A stretch of 64,000 nucleotides of DNA, taken from an uncultured Aquimarina sp. Its GTDB lineage: Bacteria; Bacteroidota; Bacteroidia; Flavobacteriales; Flavobacteriaceae. This document shows, piece after piece, positions 1 through 7,712 of this stretch. The notes beneath the pieces were generated by a model that was not told the origin of the DNA, ran no database searches, and saw only the letters and a program-made list of their open reading frames with translations. The stretch is from positions 38,738-102,737 of the forward strand of contig CANMTP010000015.1 in NCBI GenBank assembly GCA_947500845.1, given 5' to 3'. The position numbers and the translations under genes were made by a program. Within the stretch, counting starts at the first letter, position 1, and every line of letters begins with the position of its first letter.

Positions 1-156
1 CCTATCAAAACATTTTCACCAAAAGCAATAAAACAATTACAACAATACGACTGGACCGGTAATATTAGAGAATTACGTAATGTTGTTGAACGCCTTATAA
101 TTCTTGGCGGGAAAGAGGTAAGCGAAGAAGATGTAAAGCTTTTTGCCGCCAAGTAA
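1..156 (+). CDS. C-terminal fragment of a sigma-54-dependent response regulator (5' end outside window)
   Basis: The reading frame is open from base 1 and ends with TAA at 154-156. It encodes the end of an AAA+ sigma-54 interaction domain: the segment DWTGNIRELRNVVERLIIL is the conserved (W)xGNxREL-N motif of NtrC-family activators, where the sensor-2 Arg contacts ATP. Such proteins remodel sigma-54 RNA polymerase at -24/-12 promoters. The visible protein ends about 20 residues after this motif, so no C-terminal Fis-type helix-turn-helix is present. That could mean a receiver-AAA+ protein without a DNA-binding domain, or a domain lying elsewhere. The sensor or receiver part is outside the window. 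Confidence 0.85.
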   Translation, partial: PIKTFSPKAIKQLQQYDWTGNIRELRNVVERLIILGGKEVSEEDVKLFAAK

Positions 157-201
157 GGAAAATAAATATTCCTCGACAGATTTTTAGATATGTTCCAAAT
201 A

Positions 202-723
202 ATGAAAAGAGTCTTACTTGGTATAGCATTCTGGTGTGGTACTTATACCGCTTCTGCTCAATACGACCCTGGTGCTGTAAACTATGGATTGGTTGCTGTA
301 AAGAGCTTTGGTTTAGAGAACGAAATTGCTGTAGGAGCTAGAATAGAGTATGCGTTTAACTGTTATACCACTTTTATAGGAGAATATAACAGAACTTTTG
401 CCATCAATGCAAAAGATGGTTATGAAGGATTCAATGAATTTGCTCTGGGGGTAAACTTGATCATGTTTAATTGGTATCCAACGACTATAACTGCGGGTAT
501 AGGATATATGGTCAACGATTCTGATGAATTCGAACGTATTGAAAATGATGCTTTTCTGGGATTCAGAACCGGAAATTTTAATCATGGCGCACAAATAAAA
601 ATTAGGGCACTACATCAAATATCGACTCCAGTACATATTTTTGCAGAACTTAATGTAAAGAGTTTGGGAAGAAGGTATGATACCTTCTTAGTTGGATTTA
701 GCTATGACTTCAATGCCTGGTAA
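202..723 (+). CDS. Small outer-membrane beta-barrel-like protein, hypothetical
   Basis: The protein has 173 residues from the ATG at 202. An in-frame ATG at 190 exists, but starting at 202 gives a clean signal peptide (MKRVLLGIAFW...ASAQ, cleavage after about residue 20). The mature part has alternating hydrophobic/polar segments with many aromatic residues and ends in a short strand finishing FNAW, which resembles small outer-membrane barrels of Bacteroidota. It lies 66 bp before ppk2 on the same strand. No catalytic motif was recognised and the function is unknown. Confidence 0.6.
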   Translation: MKRVLLGIAFWCGTYTASAQYDPGAVNYGLVAVKSFGLENEIAVGARIEYAFNCYTTFIGEYNRTFAINAKDGYEGFNEFALGVNLIMFNWYPTTITAGIGYMVNDSDEFERIENDAFLGFRTGNFNHGAQIKIRALHQISTPVHIFAELNVKSLGRRYDTFLVGFSYDFNAW

Positions 724-789
724 TGCCAGTTTTATCTTTTCACAAACCTAAAACTTTAGTATCTTTCGACTTGTAACATAAATTGTATT

Positions 790-1668
790 ATGAATAAGAT
801 ACATCACCAAGATTTTAAAGTTTCTGATCCTATAGAACTATCAAAAATCCCTACTACTTACAATTTAGACGCCAGCGAGAAAAAGATTGAAGATGAATTG
901 GAAGAAGTTCGCGAAAAATTAGGTAAACTTCAGGATACTTTGTATGCCCACGGGAAATATGCTGTACTTGTTTGCCTACAGGGAATGGATACTTCAGGGA
1001 AGGATAGTTTAATCAGAGAAGTATTCAAAGATTTTAATACCCGAGGGATCATAGTTCATAGTTTTAAAGTGCCCACAGATCTTGAGCTTGATCACGATTA
1101 TTTGTGGAGACATTATATTGCCTTGCCACAACGCGGTAAGTTTGGTGTCTTTAACAGAACACACTATGAGAATGTTTTGGTAACTCGCGTACATCCCGAA
1201 TATATAATGAATGAGAATATTCCTCATATTGATACTGTAGAAGATATTAATGACAAATTTTGGGATACTCGTTTTGAACAGATCAAAAATTTTGAAAAGC
1301 ACATCGCCCAAAATGGTACCATAATTTTTAAATTCTATTTGCACCTTTCAAAAAGTGAACAAAGAAATAGATTGCTGCGCAGACTTGAAAAGAAAGAAAA
1401 AAATTGGAAGTTCTCTGCCGGAGACCTTAAAGAGCGTAAGCTTTGGGGGAAATATCAAGATTGTTATCAGGATGCTATAAATAGAACATCTCTTTCTCAT
1501 GCACCGTGGTATGTGATTCCGGCAGATGATAAACCTACCGCAAGATATATAGTTGCAAGAACATTATATGATACCTTAAAAGAATATGAAGATGTACAAG
1601 AACCAGAACTAGACGAAAAGACTAAGGCAAATCTGGATTTGTATAAAAAACAATTAGAAAACGAATAG
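790..1668 (+). CDS. ppk2: Polyphosphate kinase 2 family protein (polyphosphate:nucleotide phosphotransferase)
   Basis: The 292-residue length matches one-domain PPK2 enzymes, which move phosphate between polyphosphate and nucleoside mono- or diphosphates in the cytosol. The Walker A loop GMDTSGKDS lies at residues 65-73. The PPK2 signature follows (RGKFGVFNRTHYENVLV, about 115-131), then the basic lid (RRLEKKEKNWKFS) and the Trp-Tyr-Val-Ile-Pro-Ala-Asp segment near residue 240. The sequence looks closest to class III-type PPK2 (AMP/ADP phosphorylating), but class is an inference. In HYENVLV an Asn stands where many relatives have Asp. A -7-like sequence (TATCTTTC) lies about 30 bp upstream. 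Confidence 0.9.
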   Translation: MNKIHHQDFKVSDPIELSKIPTTYNLDASEKKIEDELEEVREKLGKLQDTLYAHGKYAVLVCLQGMDTSGKDSLIREVFKDFNTRGIIVHSFKVPTDLELDHDYLWRHYIALPQRGKFGVFNRTHYENVLVTRVHPEYIMNENIPHIDTVEDINDKFWDTRFEQIKNFEKHIAQNGTIIFKFYLHLSKSEQRNRLLRRLEKKEKNWKFSAGDLKERKLWGKYQDCYQDAINRTSLSHAPWYVIPADDKPTARYIVARTLYDTLKEYEDVQEPELDEKTKANLDLYKKQLENE

Positions 1669-1701
1669 AAAATTGAAATAAAGTTGAATTTAAAACATAT
1701 C

Positions 1702-3090
1702 ATGTCAAAAAAAATAATCCCCATCCTTTTTGTAATTCTTTCTATGAATTGCTTTGCCCAAAACGATGCAAAAAAAGATGCTACAATACTCAAGAAATTA
1801 TATGATACCTCTTTGCTAAATGGTAAGAGCTACGCCTGGTTAGATTATTTGTCAAATCAGATTGGTGGACGTCTTTCTGGTTCGGTAAACGCGCAAAAAG
1901 CTGTAGAATGGGGTGAAAAAGAATTAAAAGAACTAGGTATCGATAAAGTGTGGTTACAATCAGTGATGGTCCCAAAATGGACTCGTGGAGTAACTGAATT
2001 TGCTTATATCGAAACCGAACCCGGTAGAACGACCAATGTGCCGATATGTGCATTAGGTGGATCCGTACCTACACCAATAGGTGGAATCAAAGCGCCAATT
2101 ATAGAAGTAAAAGGAATTGAAGATCTGCGCAAATTGGGATCAGACCAGATTACAGGTAAGATAGTATTCTTTAACCGACCCATGCAAGCAGACTTGATTG
2201 AAACTTTTAAAGCTTACGGAGGCTGCGTAGACCAGCGATATTCTGGTGCGGCTGAAGCGGCTAATTTTGGAGCAGTGGGAGTAATCGTGCGCTCGATGAA
2301 TCTACGATTAGATGATTTTCCTCATACGGGATCCATGAGCTATGGCGATTTACCTGACATGGATAAGATTCCTGCAGCTGCTATTAGTACCAATGGAGCA
2401 GATTTATTAAGTTCGATGCTTACATTAAATCCAAAAGTGAAGTTTCATATGAATATGAATTGTCGTACATGGAAAGATGTAGAATCGTTTAATGTCATAG
2501 GAGAGATCACAGGTAGCGAATACCCAAACGAATATATGGTAGTAGGCGGCCATCTGGATTCCTGGGATCTGGGCGATGGCTCTCATGATGATGGTGCCGG
2601 GATTGTACAGTCTATGGAAGTACTGCGGTTATTTAAAGAAATTGGATACAAACCCAAACGTTCTATACGGGTAGTATTATTTATGAATGAAGAAAATGGC
2701 TTGAGAGGTGGTAAAAAATATGCAGAGATTGCCAAAAATAAAGCTGAAAATCATGTATTCGCTTTAGAAAGTGATGCAGGAGGATTTACTCCTCGTGGAT
2801 TCTCATTTGACTGTGATGATGTTAATTTTGAGCAAATAGAAAGCTGGAAACCATTATTCGAACCTTATCTGATACATTATTTTGCCAAAGGCGGAAGTGG
2901 AGCAGATATTGGTCCGCTAAAAAAAGACGGAATCGTACTCGCCGGACTAAGACCTGATTCACAACGCTACTTTGATTACCACCATGCCAAAAACGATACG
3001 TTTGATACCGTAAATAAGCGCGAACTTGAACTGGGAGCAGCAACCATGGCTAGTTTGGTGTATCTTTTTGATAAGTATGGGGTGAGGTAA
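1702..3090 (+). CDS. Secreted M28-family zinc peptidase (with PA-like insert)
   Basis: The protein has 462 residues from the ATG at 1702; a TTG 18 bp upstream is less likely because the ATG gives a standard signal peptide (MSKKIIPILFVILSMNCFAQ). A protease-associated-like region covers about residues 110-260. The M28 di-zinc core follows: His284 and Asp286 in GGHLDSWDLGDG, Asp296/297 in HDDGAG, catalytic Glu330/331 in MNEENG, Asp358 in ESDAGG and His427/428 in YHHAKNDT. All usual ligands therefore appear to be present. It is probably a periplasmic or secreted aminopeptidase/carboxypeptidase. It lies 33 bp after ppk2 and may be co-transcribed with it. Confidence 0.9.
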   Translation: MSKKIIPILFVILSMNCFAQNDAKKDATILKKLYDTSLLNGKSYAWLDYLSNQIGGRLSGSVNAQKAVEWGEKELKELGIDKVWLQSVMVPKWTRGVTEFAYIETEPGRTTNVPICALGGSVPTPIGGIKAPIIEVKGIEDLRKLGSDQITGKIVFFNRPMQADLIETFKAYGGCVDQRYSGAAEAANFGAVGVIVRSMNLRLDDFPHTGSMSYGDLPDMDKIPAAAISTNGADLLSSMLTLNPKVKFHMNMNCRTWKDVESFNVIGEITGSEYPNEYMVVGGHLDSWDLGDGSHDDGAGIVQSMEVLRLFKEIGYKPKRSIRVVLFMNEENGLRGGKKYAEIAKNKAENHVFALESDAGGFTPRGFSFDCDDVNFEQIESWKPLFEPYLIHYFAKGGSGADIGPLKKDGIVLAGLRPDSQRYFDYHHAKNDTFDTVNKRELELGAATMASLVYLFDKYGVR

Positions 3091-3101
3091 TTTTCATAGG
3101 G

Positions 3102-3539
3102 GTGAAATTTAAAATTATAGATAGGCAAGCAGTAATCTTTATGAAAACTGCTAGTGTTTTTGCATTAATCTTTGGTGCTACAATAGTTATAAATTCATTA
3201 TTGAAAGAGGATAAAACTTTAAAGCTAGAATCCGAATTTGATTTACAAGTTTTTGATATCAAAAGAGAAAGAGGTTTTTTGACTTAGTAAGATAGTGTTG
3301 TTGTTTTTGGAGGCGGTAAACTAATTCCTGAGATTAGTAAAATGAAAATTCTTGAAAGCTATAAACTTATAGACACGATTTCATATCAAAATTTTACATT
3401 AATTCTAAATGATGTTATACAGCCGTATCGGATTTTAAAGAAGACTTCTAGTGATACTCTAATCATATATCATTATCTGGATACCTTATATTTTAAATTA
3501 AATTTGATTAATGATGACTTTTTAAGTAGATATTGGTAA
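3102..3539 (+). pseudogene. Small hypothetical gene interrupted by two consecutive stop codons
   Basis: An open frame runs from GTG 3102 (or ATG 3141, giving MKTASVFALIFGATIVINSLL, a signal or anchor segment) to TAG at 3285-3287. TAA follows directly at 3288-3290. The same frame then stays open and protein-like from 3291 to TAA at 3537-3539. The second half contains DSVVVFGGGKLIPEISK and a Tyr/Ile-rich tail. The simplest reading is one gene of about 130 codons broken by nonsense mutations. Two short independent genes (3141-3287 and 3342-3539) are the alternative. No family was recognised. Confidence 0.35.
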
Positions 3540-3694
3540 GACCCTTTCAAATTTTTTTAGAATTCGTATGAAACTTTAAAAACGAAAATCTTTAATCTAA
3601 CGATTGATAATTTTTAAACAATATAATAATATTATACAAAGTTCAACCCACATTAGAAAGCAACTCCAATACCTTAGCCAAAAAAAAGATCACA

Positions 3695-4060
3695 CTAACA
3701 AGCAAAACTCCCATCACAAAATACAATTATATAAATTATAGCTGCAATTCCAATTAGGATATTTAAGATAGGCAGACTAACAAGGATAATCGCCAAATGG
3801 TTCTTTTTCTTAACAAACAAAATCCATGCAGCGATAATACTTATACAAGTGACAAACGGATAAGCGACCATACTTATGACCAAAATAATAGTGGGCAGAC
3901 TGTCTTGAGACCCTGGACTGTCAAACATCATAGCAGACATCATAATCATAGGTAATGAGGGGAATATAAGGATCCCAAAAATAATACTGGCTACAATCAA
4001 ATAAATTCTGCTGTTGTTTCTTTTTTTAATTTCTTGTTCAGGAATAGTAGTTTCAGGCAT
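3695..4060 (-). CDS. Hypothetical membrane protein with three or four transmembrane segments
   Basis: The protein has 121 residues. A short charged N-terminus (PETTIPEQEIKKRNN) precedes hydrophobic segments at about residues 18-45, 58-80 and 85-115, and the protein ends CDGSFAC. No signal peptidase site, catalytic motif or known domain was recognised. It is transcribed away from the MATE gene, and its start lies about 90 bp from that gene's start in a divergent arrangement. Function is unknown. Confidence 0.55.
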   Translation of the reverse strand: MPETTIPEQEIKKRNNSRIYLIVASIIFGILIFPSLPMIMMSAMMFDSPGSQDSLPTIILVISMVAYPFVTCISIIAAWILFVKKKNHLAIILVSLPILNILIGIAAIIYIIVFCDGSFAC

Positions 4061-4121
4061 GGTTTTGTAATAAACAACGTTAAATATACAATAAGAATAT
4101 TTTAGTTTACTTGGGTTCTAA

Positions 4122-4129
4122 TACCTTTG
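4122..4129 (+). promoter_or_regulatory. Bacteroidota -7 element (TACCTTTG) before the MATE gene
   Basis: TACCTTTG matches the Bacteroidota sigma-A -7 consensus TAnnTTTG and ends 18 bp before the ATG at 4148. A TTTA at 4101-4104 is the only upstream -33-like sequence at suitable spacing. Transcription would begin near 4136, downstream of the alternative TTG start at 4127, which supports the ATG at 4148. Confidence 0.5.
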
Positions 4130-4147
4130 CGTCTTCAAAATCATAAA

Positions 4148-5518
4148 ATGCTACAACAATACACCAAAGAATTTCAATATAACCTTAAACTTGCCGCTCC
4201 TGTGATGATGGGTATGATCGGGCATACACTTGTTGCTTTGGTAGATAATATCATGGTGGGGCAGTTGGGTACTGCCGAACTGGCTGCTGTATCTTTAGGA
4301 AACAGTTTTATGTTTATAGCCATGTCCCTTGGGATAGGATTCTCGACCGCTATCACCCCTTTGGTTGCAGAGGCAGATGCAGAACATAATTTTAAGAACG
4401 GTAAATCTGTTTTCAAAAACGGGCTTTTCTTATGTACTGCTCTGGGAGTTGTATTATTTCTGGCCATTCTACTGGCAAAACCATTAATGTATTTAATGAA
4501 ACAACCTGTCGAGGTAGTCGAATTGGCAATACCATACCTTGATCTTGTAGCTTTTTCGTTAATACCTTTAATATGTTTTCAAGCCTTAAAACAGTTTTCT
4601 GATGGGCTGTCAATGACCCGATATCCAATGTATGCAACACTAATAGCCAATGTGGTTAATGTCATACTTAATTACTTGCTGATCTTTGGAAAGTTCGGAT
4701 TTCCCGAAATGGGAATTGTAGGTGCAGCTGTTGGGACATTAGTCTCAAGACTTACCATGGTTATATTTCTATGGTTTTTACTTAAAGGGAAGGAAAAGTC
4801 TAAAAAATATGTCACTCAAATTAAAATCTTTGTTATAGAAAGTAAAATGGTAAAAAAAATCATCGCATTAGGATTTCCTTCTGCATTGCAGATGTTTTTT
4901 GAAGTAGCCATCTTTACTGCGGCAATATGGTTATCGGGTATTCTAGGTAAAAATCCTCAAGCTGCTAATCAGATCGCGTTAAACCTTTCATCTATGACAT
5001 TTATGGTTGCTATGGGATTAAGCGTAGCTGCTATGGTTCGAGTAGGAAATCAAAAAGGACTTCAGAAATTTACAGATTTAAGAAGAATTGCTATCTCTAT
5101 CTTTTTATTAAGCTTTTTAATAGCTATTGTTTTTGCTCTGGTTTTTATAGTTTGTAATCAATTACTACCCAAAATATACCTGGATGTTGATGATGCAGAC
5201 AATCTTATTGATAATACTGAAGTAATCAGCATTGCTGCCAAGCTTCTTATTATTGCTGCATTGTTTCAAATATCAGATGCGATACAAGTGACCGTTTTGG
5301 GAGCCTTGCGAGGGCTTCAAGACGTAAAAATACCAACATTCATTACGTTTATTGCATATTGGGTGGTAGGTTTTCCTGTAAGCTACTATCTAGGCCTGTA
5401 TACAGCATATGAAAGCTCAGGTATCTGGATTGGCTTACTAGCAGGCCTAACCACTTCGGCATTGTTATTGTATTTCAGATTCAATAAGTTAACTAAAGAT
5501 TTGATCAAAAAAGATTGA
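4148..5518 (+). CDS. MATE family multidrug/Na+ efflux transporter
   Basis: The protein has 456 residues from ATG 4148. Twelve hydrophobic segments are visible, with an internal duplication: the N-half starts LKLAAPVMMGMIGHTLVALVDNIM and the C-half starts near IIALGFPSALQMFFEVAIF. The first-helix pattern P-x(n)-D-N-I-MVGQLG is typical of NorM/DinF-type MATE proteins, which expel cationic drugs or metabolites in exchange for Na+ or H+ at the inner membrane. The longer version from TTG 4127 is disfavoured because it would start inside the predicted promoter. Confidence 0.92.
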   Translation: MLQQYTKEFQYNLKLAAPVMMGMIGHTLVALVDNIMVGQLGTAELAAVSLGNSFMFIAMSLGIGFSTAITPLVAEADAEHNFKNGKSVFKNGLFLCTALGVVLFLAILLAKPLMYLMKQPVEVVELAIPYLDLVAFSLIPLICFQALKQFSDGLSMTRYPMYATLIANVVNVILNYLLIFGKFGFPEMGIVGAAVGTLVSRLTMVIFLWFLLKGKEKSKKYVTQIKIFVIESKMVKKIIALGFPSALQMFFEVAIFTAAIWLSGILGKNPQAANQIALNLSSMTFMVAMGLSVAAMVRVGNQKGLQKFTDLRRIAISIFLLSFLIAIVFALVFIVCNQLLPKIYLDVDDADNLIDNTEVISIAAKLLIIAALFQISDAIQVTVLGALRGLQDVKIPTFITFIAYWVVGFPVSYYLGLYTAYESSGIWIGLLAGLTTSALLLYFRFNKLTKDLIKKD

Positions 5519-5623
5519 ATTTTTTCAATAAAAACAGGAAAGAAATACGTTTTACCTACTTGATACGTTTATTTGGTATTAACTAATAATTAACTATCTT
5601 TCCAAAAAAACAGAAATACAAAA

Positions 5624-6709
5624 ATGAGAGTCCCAAATTCTAAATTTTGTCTACTGCTTATCGTTTTTACAGTAGCGATTATTCAAAGTGTTACAAGTCA
5701 AGACTTCGAACACAGCAGAACCCAAAATCTTATTCCAAATCCAAGTTTTGAAAATGTAAATACGACCATAAGACGTATTGATATGGAAATGCAGAATTTT
5801 GGGATTATGAAGGATTGGAAAGCTTCTATTAATACCCCTGATGCCTATCATCCTCAATTAGAACTAGTTAAATTTACCCATAGATCACCAAACTTTTTAA
5901 AACAATTTGGAACACAAGAACCTCGAACAGGAGAAGGAAAAGTAGGAATGTATATCGCAGGAGGAGCGTATAAAGAGGGAGTGACTGCAAAATTGAAACG
6001 TCCTTTGGGAGCAGGGAAATATTATTATTTTCACATGTATGTTTCACTTGGTGAAGGGATTTCTAATTCCTGTACTTCTTCGATAGGATCATATTTCAGT
6101 GCCAGAGACCCTAAAATAACCCTAACCTCAAAACTACAATTAAATGTAGCCTCCTCTAAGATGGTGTGTGATACCAAAGGATGGGTCAAAGTTTGTGGAG
6201 TATATCGCGCCAAAGGAACCGAAAAATATATTTCATTAGGATATTTTTCTGATAGCCCCAGAGGGAAATCTGTTAAAGGCGGTAAATATGATACAGGATA
6301 TTATTTTATAGATGACGTATTGCTTATGGAAATGAGAGATCCTAAAAATCTGGTAGCCGGTCAGGTGTGCAATATGGCACTTGATTTTTCACCAATTGAG
6401 TTTTTGGTGGGAGAGAGTGAGGCATATACAGAGATTCAAAAAGCATTGGATTCTTACATCCAGTATGTAACCATATTTAAAGTAAATTCGATAAAAATTA
6501 TTGGTCATGCTGACGATGCAGGTTCTACATTTGAAAATGAAATCATGTCTGCTATGAGAGCTAGTAACGTAAAGCAATATATGATCGAAAAGGGTGTCGA
6601 TGAATCTCTAATAGAGATCGTTGCTGCCGGGGATACATCTCCTGTAGTTACTACCGGTTCTGATTTGGATCCAGATTCTAATAATAGAGTAGAAATTAAA
6701 ATCGACTAA
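5624..6709 (+). CDS. OmpA-family outer-membrane protein with N-terminal carbohydrate-binding-like domain
   Basis: The protein has 361 residues with a signal peptide (KFCLLLIVFTVAIIQSVTSQ). Residues about 35-235 start with NLIPNPSFE, the usual opening of a jelly-roll, CBM-like domain in secreted Bacteroidota proteins. The C-terminal 110 residues form an OmpA-like domain: GHADDAGSTFENEIMSAMRA, then VKQYMIEKGVDESLI and the final DPDSNNRVEIKI, which carry the Asp/Arg pattern that binds diaminopimelate in peptidoglycan. It probably links the outer membrane or an envelope complex to the wall. This architecture is common near gliding and T9SS components, but none is adjacent here. Confidence 0.85.
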   Translation: MRVPNSKFCLLLIVFTVAIIQSVTSQDFEHSRTQNLIPNPSFENVNTTIRRIDMEMQNFGIMKDWKASINTPDAYHPQLELVKFTHRSPNFLKQFGTQEPRTGEGKVGMYIAGGAYKEGVTAKLKRPLGAGKYYYFHMYVSLGEGISNSCTSSIGSYFSARDPKITLTSKLQLNVASSKMVCDTKGWVKVCGVYRAKGTEKYISLGYFSDSPRGKSVKGGKYDTGYYFIDDVLLMEMRDPKNLVAGQVCNMALDFSPIEFLVGESEAYTEIQKALDSYIQYVTIFKVNSIKIIGHADDAGSTFENEIMSAMRASNVKQYMIEKGVDESLIEIVAAGDTSPVVTTGSDLDPDSNNRVEIKID

Positions 6710-6745
6710 CCTCATATTTTTTTTCAAGTTTGTTATAAAAGATAC

Positions 6746-6753
6746 TACCTTTG
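6746..6753 (+). promoter_or_regulatory. Bacteroidota -7 element (TACCTTTG) before the 75-aa gene
   Basis: TACCTTTG fits TAnnTTTG. It would place the transcription start near 6760, downstream of a possible TTG start at 6751, and so points to ATG 6781 as the true start. Confidence 0.45.
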
Positions 6754-6780
6754 GAAGGTTTAAACTTAAGCAATACGTTT

Positions 6781-7008
6781 ATGAACTTTCCAAAATTCTT
6801 GCTAGGAGATAATACAGATTATCCAGATGCAATCTTTGTGATCCATACCGAGTTTCCAAGGTTTATTGTTAATCTGGAGAATGATGAAGTAGAATGGCTT
6901 GAAGAATTTGATAAGAATGATGAGAAAGAATTGCTGGAGGAAGCAGAAAATCTTTTTCAGGCTGCCAATAATTTTTATGATCGTGAAATTGAACGTTACG
7001 ACGAATAA
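6781..7008 (+). CDS. Conserved small acidic protein of unknown function
   Basis: The protein has 75 residues from ATG 6781. It begins MNFPKFLLGDNTDYPDAIF and is strongly acidic in the second half (EWLEEFDKNDEKELLEEAE), with predicted helices and no membrane segment. It ends 14 bp before the PAP2 phosphatase and is probably co-transcribed with it. I recall similar short proteins next to PAP2 genes in other Flavobacteria, but no function is known to me. Confidence 0.7.
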   Translation: MNFPKFLLGDNTDYPDAIFVIHTEFPRFIVNLENDEVEWLEEFDKNDEKELLEEAENLFQAANNFYDREIERYDE

Positions 7009-7022
7009 ATATAAAGTGCCTA

Positions 7023-7601
7023 ATGGAAGAACTTATACAATTAGATAAAGAGCTTTTTTTATACCTTAATAATCTTGGTACTTCTACGTGGGATGGGTTT
7101 TGGTTATTTATGACCGAGAAATTCTATCAAATACCGTTGTATTTACTACTACTTATCTTTTTCTATAAGTATTTTGGTATACGTGGAACGATTATAACCC
7201 TGGTTTTGGTAGCAGTCTTAATAACGGCATCAGATCAATTGGCAAATTTGTTTAAATACATACTTTTTAAGAGACCAAGGCCTTGCCGCGCAGAAGGTGT
7301 GGCAGAGTTTACTCGTTTTATTGCTGAACGATGTGGTCGATATGGCTATTTTTCTGGCCATGCTACTAATTCGATGGCGTTAGCATTTTTTACAGGATTG
7401 GTGCTTCAAAAATATCTGAAGTATATTTTTCCTTTTATGATCGTTTGGGCGATTATAGTTAGCTACAGTAGGATTTATGTGGGAGTACATTATCCCGGGG
7501 ATGTAGTGACAGGAATGGCAGCAGGAATTTTACTAGGTGTAGGGGCATTTAAATTACATACATTTTTGATCAGGAAATATGCAAAGGTAAATACAGAGTA
7601 A
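7023..7601 (+). CDS. PAP2-family membrane phosphatase
   Basis: The protein has 192 residues and five or six transmembrane helices. All three acid-phosphatase signature motifs are present: KxxxxxxRP as KRPRPCR (about residues 84-90), SGH in GYFSGHATNS (about 113-122), and SRxxxxxHxxxD in SYSRIYVGVHYPGD. Relatives dephosphorylate undecaprenyl diphosphate, phosphatidylglycerophosphate or lipid A at the membrane. The gene alone does not tell which substrate is used. Recycling of undecaprenyl diphosphate would fit the convergent class A PBP next door, but that is an inference. Confidence 0.92.
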   Translation: MEELIQLDKELFLYLNNLGTSTWDGFWLFMTEKFYQIPLYLLLLIFFYKYFGIRGTIITLVLVAVLITASDQLANLFKYILFKRPRPCRAEGVAEFTRFIAERCGRYGYFSGHATNSMALAFFTGLVLQKYLKYIFPFMIVWAIIVSYSRIYVGVHYPGDVVTGMAAGILLGVGAFKLHTFLIRKYAKVNTE

Positions 7602-7712
7602 AGGATAACTTTTGAATCTATGAAAAGTGCTCGTACATCACTCTAATTTTTCGAGTAATTTTCATTTTTATGGGACACTTCAATACTTTAACTCACATAT
7701 TCATATATTCAC

